A stretch of 50,195 bases of DNA. Origin: Candidatus Campbelliibacteriota bacterium. GTDB taxonomy: Bacteria > Patescibacteriota > Minisyncoccia > Phycocordibacterales > CSBR16-193. The stretch is taken from NCBI GenBank assembly GCA_007125155.1, contig SLDR01000003.1, positions 1-50,195 on the forward strand. The letters are read 5' to 3'. The notes below the pieces were generated by a model, which saw nothing but the letters and a program-made list of their open reading frames with translations, was not told where the DNA came from and searched no databases. This document shows, piece after piece, positions 25,562 to 34,323 of the stretch (position 1 is the stretch's first letter; each line of letters starts with the position of its first letter). Made by a program: the position numbers and the translations under genes.

Positions 25562-28500
25562 ATGTCCGACCTGAAGGAAGTTTATAAAGAAAGATACAAG
25601 AGACTGAACGATCTCCAGAAGGAGGCCGTTGACAGCATAGAAGGACCCGTTATGGTTGTTGCCGGACCGGGAACGGGAAAAACCACGGTCCTTGTAATGC
25701 GTATAGCATCGATCCTTCTAAAGACCGATACGGATCCGGAGAATATCCTGGCTCTTACATATACGGAGAGCGGGGTTATTTCCATGAGAAAAGCACTTAT
25801 CGGGATCATCGGATCAGACGCGCATAAAGTGAAAATAAATACATTTCATGGTTTTTGTAACAGTTTGATCAATGATTTTCCTGAAGAATTCCCGGAAATC
25901 ATCGGTGCAAGACATATACCGGAATCGGAGCAGATATCTCTTATAGAAAAGATATTATCCGAAAATAACCTCTCGGTCCTCTCTCCCATGGGAGATCCTT
26001 CCTATTATGTCAATTCAGTTTTAAGATCAATAAACTCTTTAAAAAGAGAAGGGGCCGATCCGAGTATTTTCAAGGCAGAGGTCTTGAAAGAAGAGGAGGA
26101 ATTTTATAAAAGGGATGATATTTACAATACAAAAGGCAAGAACAAGGGAAGGATGAAGGGGGAGGCGTTAAAAACGGTAAAATTCTTTGAAAAGAACAAA
26201 GAGCTTGCAGAGGTCTTCAGACTTTACCGGGACCATTTAAAAAAAGAACATTGCTATGATTATGACGACATGATCTTGGTGGTTATAAATAAAATGGAGA
26301 AAGACAAGGAGTTCTCGGCCATGATCCAGGAAGAAAACCATTATGTCCTTGCTGATGAGCACCAAGATGCGAACGGCTCACAAAACAGGGTCCTAAAGGA
26401 GCTGGTGTCTTTACATGAGCAACCGAATATATTCATCGTTGGCGATGAGAAGCAAGCGATCTTCCGTTTCCAGGGAGCTTCTTTGAATAACTTTATGTAT
26501 TTCAGAGACCTTTATTCCGATATCAAGGTAATTTATTTGACCGAGAACTATCGGTCACAGCAGATAATTCTCGATGCCGCTCAAAAACTGATCAAAAGCG
26601 GAGGTTCCTTTGATGAAAGTATTCATAAAACCTTGAATGCCATGTCGGGCAGGGAAAGAAGACCGCTTCTCTTGAAAGAAGCCGGTTCGGTCTCGGAAGA
26701 GTCATTTTTCGTAGCTGAAAAAGTTTCAGATCTCATAAAAAAGGGCACTCCCCCGGGGGAGATAGCCGTTATTTACAGACAGCACAAAGATGCGACACCT
26801 TATGCGCGTGCCATGGATAAGATCGGTGTTCCTTATATAATAAGATCGGATAAAGATCTCTTAGAGGATCCTTATGTCAGGGATATGATCGATCTAATTG
26901 ATGCGTCCTGTGATCCGATCAACGACGAAAAGATCTTCAAGGCTCTTCATGGCGGGATCTTCGGTGTGGATCAGATCGACGTTCTAAAGGTTAGTCGCTA
27001 CGCATATTACGATCGTGCTTTGATGTCCGATGTCCTGGAGAACGAGGAGGAACTGGGAAGGGCCGGTGTTTCAAAGCCGGATAGTATGATAAAGGCATAT
27101 GCATCCATAAAGGAATGGAACGGGAGATCTTTTGATGTGGACATAATGTCGATCTTGGAAGAGATGGTTTATAACTCGGGTATCATCAATGAAATTTTAG
27201 GTTCCTCAAAAAGTGCCGTTTCATTGAACAGGATTAGGAATTTTTTCAAAGAAGCGGACAGGTTCGCCGGTGATTCGAAGAAGCCGTCCCTTTATTCTTT
27301 TGTTGAACATATAAGAACGATGGAATTTTACAAACTTCCCCTTAAGGGTTCAGATGCGTACTTTGACGGAAGAGTGGAGCTGATGACCGCCCACTCCGCC
27401 AAGGGTAGAGAGTTCGATCATGTTTTTGTTGTTAACGTTATTGATAAAAAATGGGGGAACGTTCGAAACAGAAACAACTTTCGTTTTCCGGCCAAATTTT
27501 CCGGAGCTTTCGATGTCGGAGATAATGAGGATGAAAGGAGGCTGTTTTATGTGTCTTTGACGAGGGCCAGGGAGAGAGTCTTTCTGACATTCTCAAGGTT
27601 TCGAGAAGATGGCAAAGAGCAGATACCATCGATGTTCATTGGCGATATCGAAGATCCCGGGATCCTTGATATCGAAACCACGGATCCCGGTAGTGTGGCT
27701 TTGGGGAAAATTGATCCTGAGTTTGCGTTCAAACCGGCTACATCCGCAGGTCCATCAATAGCCGATAGAGAATATATCGTCGGAACTTTTTTGGATCAAC
27801 CCCTATCGATAACGGCCGTTAATTCATATTTGGAATGTCCGTGGAAATATTTCTACAAAAATCTGATGCGTTTTCCCGGAACTTACACACTGAAGCAGAG
27901 ATTTGGAATGGCGGTTCATGAGAGCTTGAAAAGGTTCTTTGATCTGTACAAAGAAGAGGGTGACCCCGGAAAGGCATTTCTTCTGGAGTCCTTTAAGGAG
28001 GCGTTATCTCGTCAGGTTATTTCGCCGACGGATGAAGAGACCCTGTTTCAGAAGGGAGAGAAATGTTTAAAAGGTTATTACGATGAATACTCGGGAGAGT
28101 GGTCATCGGACATTTTGAACGAAAAAAGTATTAAGGATGTTTCTCTGAATATCGATCCTCTACCCAAACCCGTGATCTTGACCGGTAAGATCGACAAAAT
28201 AGAGGGCAACGGTGACTATACGGTGGTGGATTATAAAACCAGTAAACCCGTAAGCAGGAATGTGATAGAAGGAAAGACCAAAAATTCTGAGGGAAACATC
28301 AAGAGGCAGTTGATCTTTTACAAGCTTCTTGTCGATTCTTCTTTGGAAATAGAGGGTACGGTTTCCAGGGGAGTTATAGATTTTATTGAACCGAATGAAC
28401 GAGGTAATTATAAAAAAGAGGTATTCTTGATATCAAATGACGACGTTTACGACATTAAAGATATGATAGACAGGATGGTGAAAGAGGTATACTCTTTATC

Positions 28501-28600
28501 CTTTTGGGACAGATCCTGCGAGGAGGGTGATTGTGAGTATTGCGAAATGAGACGCAGAATGCATACCGGTTCCGGTTTCTATCCTAACCAAATTCGATAA
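25562..28600 (+). CDS. UvrD/Rep-type helicase fused to a RecB-like Fe-S nuclease
   Basis: A 1012-residue two-part enzyme. The N-terminal SF1A helicase has Walker A AGPGTGKTT (34-42), motif II LADEHQD (D265-E266; His replaces the usual Tyr/Phe), VGDEKQAIFRFQGA near 293 and AHSAKGREFDHVFV near 610. The C-terminal PD-(D/E)XK nuclease has GKID near 875 and VVDYKT near 890. Cys759 plus Cys986, Cys991 and Cys994 (CX4CX2C) have the spacing of the AddB/Cas4 iron-sulfur staple. It therefore looks like a one-protein AddAB/RecBCD-like end-resection enzyme. It is monocistronic, with its own promoter, and converges with the DsbA-like gene. Confidence 0.88.
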   Translation: MSDLKEVYKERYKRLNDLQKEAVDSIEGPVMVVAGPGTGKTTVLVMRIASILLKTDTDPENILALTYTESGVISMRKALIGIIGSDAHKVKINTFHGFCNSLINDFPEEFPEIIGARHIPESEQISLIEKILSENNLSVLSPMGDPSYYVNSVLRSINSLKREGADPSIFKAEVLKEEEEFYKRDDIYNTKGKNKGRMKGEALKTVKFFEKNKELAEVFRLYRDHLKKEHCYDYDDMILVVINKMEKDKEFSAMIQEENHYVLADEHQDANGSQNRVLKELVSLHEQPNIFIVGDEKQAIFRFQGASLNNFMYFRDLYSDIKVIYLTENYRSQQIILDAAQKLIKSGGSFDESIHKTLNAMSGRERRPLLLKEAGSVSEESFFVAEKVSDLIKKGTPPGEIAVIYRQHKDATPYARAMDKIGVPYIIRSDKDLLEDPYVRDMIDLIDASCDPINDEKIFKALHGGIFGVDQIDVLKVSRYAYYDRALMSDVLENEEELGRAGVSKPDSMIKAYASIKEWNGRSFDVDIMSILEEMVYNSGIINEILGSSKSAVSLNRIRNFFKEADRFAGDSKKPSLYSFVEHIRTMEFYKLPLKGSDAYFDGRVELMTAHSAKGREFDHVFVVNVIDKKWGNVRNRNNFRFPAKFSGAFDVGDNEDERRLFYVSLTRARERVFLTFSRFREDGKEQIPSMFIGDIEDPGILDIETTDPGSVALGKIDPEFAFKPATSAGPSIADREYIVGTFLDQPLSITAVNSYLECPWKYFYKNLMRFPGTYTLKQRFGMAVHESLKRFFDLYKEEGDPGKAFLLESFKEALSRQVISPTDEETLFQKGEKCLKGYYDEYSGEWSSDILNEKSIKDVSLNIDPLPKPVILTGKIDKIEGNGDYTVVDYKTSKPVSRNVIEGKTKNSEGNIKRQLIFYKLLVDSSLEIEGTVSRGVIDFIEPNERGNYKKEVFLISNDDVYDIKDMIDRMVKEVYSLSFWDRSCEEGDCEYCEMRRRMHTGSGFYPNQIR

Positions 28601-28617
28601 AATGCCAAATCTGATCA

Positions 28618-29388
28618 TCAATGGAGAAGTATCGCATTTAGAACCTCCTTTATGATCTCTGCCGGAACCGATCCGTTGATCAAAAGTCTGTCGGAATTCG
28701 AAGGGATGAGAACAAGATCCGCCGGGATATCTCTTACCGTCTCCTTTATTCGTTCTTCTTGAGAAGAAGATAATCTTTCCGGAAGCAGTATTATTAAGAA
28801 GGGGGTCCTTTCCGCTCCGGAGGCCACAGCCTCTTGAATATTTCTTTGCACCTTATTCTTGTATCTCTCATCTTCAATGCAATTCGACAAGAATTCTGTC
28901 GAAACCCCGATCTTTTTAAGAGGTTGTTTGAGAAGTTCCGTATCCGTTCCGCCGTTCTTCGGGTCGGTGATATCGGTTTCTTGGATCATCCTGAGGTATT
29001 CCCAAAATACATGGTCATTGTGCTCTTCGGCAACACACTCCAGGGCCATGGCTTTTTTCTTTGATACACTATTTAAAACCGGAAGAGTTCGATACACCCA
29101 GGCGACCATTCCACTTTCACCGTAAAAGCTCATTATTCTATCCCTTTCTCTGGCGAAAGAGATGCAGAAAGAGCATTCCGTATCTGAATATTCGACAATT
29201 ATTATGTCGGCTTCGGGATTGCCTAGAATAGGCTCTTCCGGACTAATGGGAGATATGCCGGTGACCTCTTGAGATTTTTCGTTTCTATCGAAAAAGTTTA
29301 AGGACAGGTCGCTTGATTGAAGTATGGACCCGGAAACAATAAGTCCGGCTACGATTATGGATATTGGTATAAGTCTTTTATTCGTCAT
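28618..29388 (-). CDS. Membrane-anchored DsbA-like thiol-disulfide oxidoreductase
   Basis: A 256-residue protein with an N-terminal hydrophobic helix (about 5-24) and an extracytoplasmic thioredoxin fold. The redox motif is C72-S-F-C75 in YSDTECSFC, the Thioredoxin_4/DsbA-family arrangement, with the helical insertion expected before the cis-Pro loop (ERTPFLIIL). It would form disulfides in exported proteins, such as the cysteine-bearing pilin 1. No VKOR or DsbB partner is in the window. It is the last gene of a minus-strand group behind hisS and the exonuclease, but a TATAAT 7 nt upstream of the ATG suggests its own leaderless transcript. Confidence 0.82.
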   Translation of the reverse strand: MTNKRLIPISIIVAGLIVSGSILQSSDLSLNFFDRNEKSQEVTGISPISPEEPILGNPEADIIIVEYSDTECSFCISFARERDRIMSFYGESGMVAWVYRTLPVLNSVSKKKAMALECVAEEHNDHVFWEYLRMIQETDITDPKNGGTDTELLKQPLKKIGVSTEFLSNCIEDERYKNKVQRNIQEAVASGAERTPFLIILLPERLSSSQEERIKETVRDIPADLVLIPSNSDRLLINGSVPAEIIKEVLNAILLH

Positions 29389-29395
29389 AGGGTCA

Positions 29396-29401
29396 ATTAT
29401 A
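29396..29401 (-). promoter_or_regulatory. Leaderless -10 of the DsbA-like gene
   Basis: On the minus strand a consensus TATAAT is followed by 7 nt and the ATG at 29388. It overlaps the last codons of the upstream exonuclease gene. No good -35 is visible. Confidence 0.45.
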
Positions 29402-29975
29402 TCGGTAAAGTATGGGTCATGACACTGCCGTTCTTCTTCTCCCAGTCTGAAACTTCAATAGGTATGGTCTGGATCTTTTTGCCGTCGGCGTACTTAAGAA
29501 ATCCGTTTTTAAATGCGAACTCGTATATCTCTTTTGTTATTCTGACATCTTCCAGGCAATATTTTCGTATTTTTTCTATCTCTCCCTTCTCCCACCACTT
29601 TATAGCTTGCAATCCGTGCGAGATTTTCTTTTTTCCAAGGGTGGCTTCCGCAACATCATCCAGTTTCACCCTTCGCCCCGCTTTATTCTTTATTTCTTGC
29701 ATCAGGTCGATACTTTTAAGTATGGAGAGGTCGCCCGGATAATACGAGTTAAGTAAGGGAATATCGAAGTGGTTGGAGTTGTAGCCGATCAGTATGTCGG
29801 TATTCTCTATTCTTTCCCACAGCTTCCCGAATTCTTCTTCCATATATGAGTGGTAGGAGTTGTCCGTGAAATCATAAATTCCAACCAAAGATATATCAAG
29901 TTCCGCCGGATCGTTCGATTCGATGTCGTAGAAACTGTTCTTTGTCTCTATGTCGAATACTATTTTTCTTGCCAT
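29397..29975 (-). CDS. DEDD-type 3'-5' exonuclease (RNase H-like, YprB-like)
   Basis: A 192-residue RNase H-fold exonuclease. FDIET carries the first Asp and Glu, GYNSNHFDIPLL the second Asp, and YCLEDVRITKEIY the Tyr and final Asp, giving the complete DEDDy set. The family includes YprB-type proteins and archaeal-like 3'-5' exonucleases; substrate unknown. With the ATG at 29975 it overlaps the hisS stop by 16 nt; the ORF-track start 33 nt upstream would extend the overlap and has no family match. It is probably translated coupled to hisS. Confidence 0.8.
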   Translation of the reverse strand: MARKIVFDIETKNSFYDIESNDPAELDISLVGIYDFTDNSYHSYMEEEFGKLWERIENTDILIGYNSNHFDIPLLNSYYPGDLSILKSIDLMQEIKNKAGRRVKLDDVAEATLGKKKISHGLQAIKWWEKGEIEKIRKYCLEDVRITKEIYEFAFKNGFLKYADGKKIQTIPIEVSDWEKKNGSVMTHTLPI

Positions 29976-31270
29976 GATCCTTCCGTTATAAGTGTTTCGG
30001 TTATCCATTCAATAGCATCTTCGATCGTCATCTCGCGCTCTTCTTTTGAATCAAGGTGCTTTACCTTCATCTTTTCATCCTCTCCGATCACGACGATGAA
30101 CGGAATATTCTTTTTGGAGGCTTTGCTTATCTGGTCTTTGATCTTTTTCCCGCTAATATCTACCTCGGTAGGGATGTTGTTGTCTCTAAAGACATTCGCA
30201 ACTGACGAACTTCTTGCGTAAGGATGTTCATTCATGTGGCAGATCATGACTTTCACTTCGGTTTCATTCAAGGGAAGAAGAGAATGACTCTTTAAAAACT
30301 CCAACAGCCGGACATCTCCGAGGCCGAATCCGACGGCGGGTATCTCTCTGTCGCAGAAAAGAGATATCAGCGTATCGTAACGACCGCCACCGAAGATGGA
30401 GCGAGAGTTATCCGGGTCCGTGTCAAAGACCTCAAACACAAATCCCGTATAGTAATCGAAACCTCGAACCAGTGTCGGATCGAAAATGATATTGGTTATA
30501 CCTACCACACTCAGCTCCTCGATGATGCTCACAATGTGTTTTACGGCGGGGTGTTCCTGACCAACGTCCTCCAACGTCTTGGTGGGCGTCGATATGGTTT
30601 CGAGAAAAAGCTTTACTCTTTCTTTGTCAAGGTAACGAGTCATTTCCTTTATTAATTCCTTTTCACTGATCTTGTTTTTTTTGTCCAGAAGTTTAGAGAC
30701 CGACGGTCGATCATCTTCATCTATTTGGTGAATGTCGTAAAGGCTTCCAAGGATGCGTCTGTCGTTCATACGTATCGTAAAATCGGTGGTCTTGGCGCCG
30801 AAATTTCTCATGAGCCGGTGTGTGAGATCGATCATTTCCAGATCCGCCTTTTCCGGAACACCCCCGAATATGTCCGCGTTAAGTTGGTAATGCTCTCGTA
30901 GACGGCCCTTTTGAGGGCTTTCGTAACGAAAGATGTTCGATATGGAGTACCATCGAACCGGAAAGATCAACTCTCTGTTCCTCTTGGCTATCATTCTGGC
31001 GGCGGTCGGTGTCATTTCCGGCCTTAATGATATGGTCCTGTCTCCTTTGTCTTTGAAGGTATAGGTTTGTTCCTTAGCTATCTCTTCTCCGGATTTGGCC
31101 TTGTAAATTTCCGTATATTCCAGAGGGGAGGCGTTGTATTCTTCATAACCGAAGTCTTTCACAACCTTTCTCATTCTTGAGAACATGTATTCTTGTATAC
31201 GATGATCTTCCGGATAGAAGTCTCTAACCCCTTTGTAGTTGTCGGTCGACAGCTTGGATTTTTTGTTCAT
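29960..31270 (-). CDS. hisS: Histidyl-tRNA synthetase
   Basis: Charges tRNA-His. The 436-residue class II synthetase shows motif 1 (near YKGVRDFYPED and EEYNASPLE), motif 2 with RPEMTPTAARM and FRYESPQKGRLREHYQLNAD, the histidine A signature LVRGFDYYTGFVFEV, GGRYDTLI, and an anticodon-binding domain at the C-terminus. The ATG at 31270 (MNKKSK) is chosen because a TACAAT lies 7 nt upstream and the ORF-track start 63 nt earlier has no family counterpart. The gene diverges from truB. Confidence 0.95.
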   Translation of the reverse strand: MNKKSKLSTDNYKGVRDFYPEDHRIQEYMFSRMRKVVKDFGYEEYNASPLEYTEIYKAKSGEEIAKEQTYTFKDKGDRTISLRPEMTPTAARMIAKRNRELIFPVRWYSISNIFRYESPQKGRLREHYQLNADIFGGVPEKADLEMIDLTHRLMRNFGAKTTDFTIRMNDRRILGSLYDIHQIDEDDRPSVSKLLDKKNKISEKELIKEMTRYLDKERVKLFLETISTPTKTLEDVGQEHPAVKHIVSIIEELSVVGITNIIFDPTLVRGFDYYTGFVFEVFDTDPDNSRSIFGGGRYDTLISLFCDREIPAVGFGLGDVRLLEFLKSHSLLPLNETEVKVMICHMNEHPYARSSSVANVFRDNNIPTEVDISGKKIKDQISKASKKNIPFIVVIGEDEKMKVKHLDSKEEREMTIEDAIEWITETLITEGSWQEK

Positions 31271-31277
31271 GCATAGT

Positions 31278-31283
31278 ATTGTA
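31278..31283 (-). promoter_or_regulatory. Leaderless -10 of hisS
   Basis: On the minus strand TACAAT is followed by 7 nt and then the ATG of hisS. The region lies between hisS and the preferred truB start. Confidence 0.4.
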
Positions 31284-31313
31284 CGAGAAATTGAGGCCTT
31301 TAACAAGAAGAAT

Positions 31314-32072
31314 ATGAAAGATGTTTTTGCCATGTATAAATTGCCGGGAGAAACCCCACTGGAAGCTTTGGGCAGGGTCAGAAACCGTTTTAAAGAGATA
31401 GAGTGTGAAAAATTAAGTTATGCCGGAAGACTCGACCCCTTGGCTCAAGGAGTGATGGTCGTATTGGCGGGAGAGGCCAACAAGATGCGCGAAGAATATC
31501 TCAATTATGACAAGAGCTATTATTTCGATGTCTTGTTCGGTGTTAAGAGCGACAGTCTTGACCCGCTTGGGATGGTAGAAAAAGGCGTAGATCCATCTGA
31601 TGATCTAATGAGATTCATCGGTAATATATCTTCAGAATGGAGGGGAGAAAGAGAAATGAAGTATCCCGCCTTTTCTTCAAAGACTGTCGAGGGGGTCCCT
31701 CTTTTCCAATATGCACGTGAAGGAAGAGATGTCACTTTGCCTAAACGCATCATAAATATTTATGAACTGGAGATCGTTGATGTTTTACAGGTTCCCGTTC
31801 CTCTTCTGACCGGAATGGCGAAGAAGAAGGTGGCGATGGTAAGAGGAGATTTCAGACAGCCGGCCGTCCTTGAAAGTTGGTCAAAGTTGGAAAGGAGTTT
31901 TGCTAAGGGATCCACCTTGCCCATGGTGCGTTTTCAAATAAGATCTTCCAGCGGAACCTATGTGAGGTCGCTCGTGGGTCAGATGGGAGATGAGTTTGGA
32001 TCTTACGCTTTGGCTTTTCACATAGTTCGAACTTCTGTGGATTCTTTTGGCTTTCGAGACCTTGTTTTTTGA
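31314..32072 (+). CDS. truB: tRNA pseudouridine-55 synthase
   Basis: Makes pseudouridine 55 in the T-loop of tRNAs. The catalytic block is LSYAGRLDPLAQGVMVVL; the Asp of RLDPLA is the nucleophile. Other family parts are NKMREEYLNYDKSYYFDVLFG and SSGTYVRSLV. The preferred start is the ATG at 31314, because MKDVFAMYKLPGETP aligns with the normal N-terminus (GVLLLDKP-x-GMTS). An in-frame ATG at 31269 would add 15 residues and its start codon would overlap the hisS start codon. Length 252 residues, without a clear PUA domain. Confidence 0.9.
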   Translation: MKDVFAMYKLPGETPLEALGRVRNRFKEIECEKLSYAGRLDPLAQGVMVVLAGEANKMREEYLNYDKSYYFDVLFGVKSDSLDPLGMVEKGVDPSDDLMRFIGNISSEWRGEREMKYPAFSSKTVEGVPLFQYAREGRDVTLPKRIINIYELEIVDVLQVPVPLLTGMAKKKVAMVRGDFRQPAVLESWSKLERSFAKGSTLPMVRFQIRSSSGTYVRSLVGQMGDEFGSYALAFHIVRTSVDSFGFRDLVF

Positions 32073-32077
32073 TAATG

Positions 32078-32086
32078 TGTTATAAT
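32078..32086 (+). promoter_or_regulatory. Extended -10 after truB
   Basis: TGTTATAAT is a perfect extended -10 and ends 20 nt before the ATG at 32107. Confidence 0.5.
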
Positions 32087-32106
32087 TTAAACATTAAATA
32101 TTTAAA

Positions 32107-32328
32107 ATGACGGGAGGTATAACCATACCAAGTTTTATACTCTGGATAGCTATGATGGTAGTCCTTTTGATATTTATCATATTCTCTTTGATATTGCATT
32201 ATCACTGGAAAAGATACGGAGAGGACGACCCCGTTGTAAAGCTAATTAAGAAGACCTACTTTTCTCTCTCATTCGGACTACTGGGAGTTTCCGTTTTGGC
32301 TTTACTGCTGTTTACCTTTATGTCCTGA
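32107..32328 (+). CDS. Small two-helix membrane protein (unknown)
   Basis: A 73-residue protein with hydrophobic helices at about 8-30 and 50-71 separated by a charged loop (HYHWKRYGEDDPVVKLIKK). No cysteine, no motif I know. A good extended -10 just upstream and the bPH-domain gene 36 nt downstream on the same strand argue that it is real and co-transcribed with it. Confidence 0.55.
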   Translation: MTGGITIPSFILWIAMMVVLLIFIIFSLILHYHWKRYGEDDPVVKLIKKTYFSLSFGLLGVSVLALLLFTFMS

Positions 32329-32364
32329 GGTTTTGATCGCTATTTTAGATAAAGAATAAGGAAT

Positions 32365-32943
32365 ATGATGATAAAAATGAAAGAAGGAGAAAGGCTGGTA
32401 AAGGAGGTCCGCAGACATTGGTTCGTGATGCTGGCACCCGTTGTCGGAGCTGTCATCTTGGCTTTTGTACCTTTGATGATCATTATCGCCCTTAGGGTCT
32501 TTTCCGTGAATGTGTTTGATCATGTAGAGTTGGGTGGACCTTCTTTTGCTTTGGTGGCGGCCGTTTACTGTTGGTGGCTTTTAATGTTGGTCATTTTCAC
32601 GGTCGTTCAATGGACCGAGTATTACTTGGATGTTTGGTACATAACCAACATGAGAGTTGTGGATATAGATCAATCAAGTCTTTTCTCAAGAAAGACCAAA
32701 ACTCTAAGTTTGAGACGCGTTCAAGATATTACAGTCGATGTTAAGGGTTTTATAGCCACTTATCTGGATTTCGGTGATGTTCATGTTCAGACCGCGGGGG
32801 CTTCTCGAGAGGTCATACTTCGCCAGTCCAAGAAACCATATGATGTAAAAAGGGTCATTCTTAAATGCATCGAAGAGGCTCCCAGGAGAGGGGAAGCCAA
32901 CCTTGCCAGGATCGGTGCGGAAAAGGAGGACGAAGAAGAATGA
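32365..32943 (+). CDS. Bacterial PH-domain (bPH2/YdbS-like) membrane protein
   Basis: A 192-residue protein with two transmembrane helices (about 20-45 and 60-85) followed by a bacterial pleckstrin-homology domain. WYITNMRVVDIDQSSLFSRKTKTLSLRRVQDITV and the final HVQTAGASREVIL are the classic YdbS/bPH_2 pattern. Members are small membrane proteins of unclear function, abundant in Firmicutes and CPR. The C-terminal 20 residues are charged. A bidirectional terminator follows. Confidence 0.8.
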   Translation: MMIKMKEGERLVKEVRRHWFVMLAPVVGAVILAFVPLMIIIALRVFSVNVFDHVELGGPSFALVAAVYCWWLLMLVIFTVVQWTEYYLDVWYITNMRVVDIDQSSLFSRKTKTLSLRRVQDITVDVKGFIATYLDFGDVHVQTAGASREVILRQSKKPYDVKRVILKCIEEAPRRGEANLARIGAEKEDEEE

Positions 32944-32960
32944 TGTCCGGTAGGGATCGT

Positions 32961-32998
32961 AAAAAACCTTATCTCCTAAATAGGTGATAAGGTTTTTT
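32961..32998. terminator. Bidirectional terminator
   Basis: AAAAAACCTTATC pairs with GATAAGGTTTTTT around a short inner hairpin. The A-run and T-run make it usable from both sides, and it lies between the convergent bPH-domain gene and SurA-like gene. Confidence 0.8.
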
Positions 32999-33058
32999 CG
33001 ATTGCCATTTTATCGGTTTTGGTACAGATAACAGGAAACAGCTCTCGGATGGGGTCGT

Positions 33059-33892
33059 TTATTCCTCCAAAATGACACCTTCAGCATCAACATCCTCTTC
33101 GTGGGGCTCCGCCTCCATTTCCATGGGGGGCATCATCGGCTGTTCAGGCATATCGATCAGTATCTGAACATCGTAATCGTCTTCAATTTCGGTCAGTATC
33201 GCCTCCAATGCGAAGCTTAATTTTTCATTCTTAAGCTCCTGCTCCAACTGATCGCGTATTTCCTCCAAGGGGGGAAGATCATCGCCTATCTGAGCTTGTA
33301 GTTGATCGTAATAATTTTGAATTTCTTCTTCGGTCACTTCAAGTCCGCCTTCCCGTTCAGCAAGGAGTCTGATAAGAAGACTTCTTTGGATATCACTCCT
33401 TAGCTCCATTTCCGTCATGCCTGCGTCTTGTAGAGCACCTTCAAGTCCGACGGTTCCTCCGAACTGATCCGCCAATATCTGGTATTCTTCCTCGACTTCT
33501 CCCTCCGTTATGTCGAGTCCCAGTTTTTCGGCATGATCCATTAGGATCTCTTGATGGATGCGGTTTTGGACGATCTGCATTATCATCATGCTCTCCATCT
33601 CTTTATCCTGGGTTATATCTATTCCTTGAGCCATGTATTGGGTCTTTACCTGGTCGAGGTCCGAACTGATATCACTCATTGTGATCTCAACTCCGTTGAT
33701 CGTAGCCAACACCTGATCGTCTCCGGTTTCTTGAGCTCCCCATCTTATGATGCCGAAGGTGGCGACGGTTGCCACTACAAGAATGACGATCGCCCATATT
33801 ACGAAATTTCCCGCCCCTTTGCCGGAACTTTTACTTGTTTCATTATTCGGGGCATTCGATTCGTGGATCTGTTTTTCATCTTTATTTTCCAT
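33059..33892 (-). CDS. SurA N-terminal-like anchored chaperone, PPIase domain not seen
   Basis: A 277-residue protein with a polar N-terminus (1-28), one membrane helix (about 29-50), and an extracytoplasmic helical domain starting VLATINGVEITMSDISSDLDQV, the typical opening of SurA/PrsA N-terminal domains. EVEEEYQILADQFG and EEEIQNYYDQLQAQIG also fit. The parvulin rotamase domain normally found in SurA and PrsA is not apparent; the C-terminal 35 residues are Met/Pro/Glu-rich. I infer a holdase for exported proteins without isomerase activity. Isolated minus-strand gene. Confidence 0.7.
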   Translation of the reverse strand: MENKDEKQIHESNAPNNETSKSSGKGAGNFVIWAIVILVVATVATFGIIRWGAQETGDDQVLATINGVEITMSDISSDLDQVKTQYMAQGIDITQDKEMESMMIMQIVQNRIHQEILMDHAEKLGLDITEGEVEEEYQILADQFGGTVGLEGALQDAGMTEMELRSDIQRSLLIRLLAEREGGLEVTEEEIQNYYDQLQAQIGDDLPPLEEIRDQLEQELKNEKLSFALEAILTEIEDDYDVQILIDMPEQPMMPPMEMEAEPHEEDVDAEGVILEE

Positions 33893-34048
33893 GATTTATT
33901 AAATTCTTTTAGAGTTTTGATAATATTGGCATTGTAACAAAAAAAGCACTACGGTACAAACAAATTCAGGAGAGCGTGCTTCGGGTTGATACCGTGATGT
34001 AAAAAAGCAGATTTGGCATAAAGCTCGGATCTAAAAAATATAAATACC

Positions 34049-34273
34049 TTAATATTCATTCGAAGAGATACCATTCTTGTTTTGTATCAACCACAGTAAA
34101 GAAATGTATCCTCCGGCTGTTACGAATACCACGATCAGTACCCACTTTATGGTCCCCGTGAAGATCTCGGGCCATGTGGATCCGATGACCAGACCTAAAG
34201 ATATCAAAGCGGTCTCATAGAGCACGGCCTGCTTCCAGTCAATGTTCAGTTTTATGTTTTGAAACCTTCCCAT
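34049..34273 (-). CDS. Small two-helix membrane protein (unknown)
   Basis: A 74-residue protein. Hydrophobic helices at about 15-36 and 38-62 are separated by only a couple of residues; a polar C-terminus (QNKNGISSNEY) follows. Its arrangement recalls small hairpin membrane proteins common in CPR genomes. Its start lies 50 nt from the divergent UvrC-like gene. No recognisable motif; moderate confidence that it is expressed. Confidence 0.5.
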   Translation of the reverse strand: MGRFQNIKLNIDWKQAVLYETALISLGLVIGSTWPEIFTGTIKWVLIVVFVTAGGYISLLWLIQNKNGISSNEY

Positions 34274-34323
34274 TTTTTGAGTTTATCATATGTGGTAAAT
34301 TAAGTTTAATCTTCTGAGTTATC

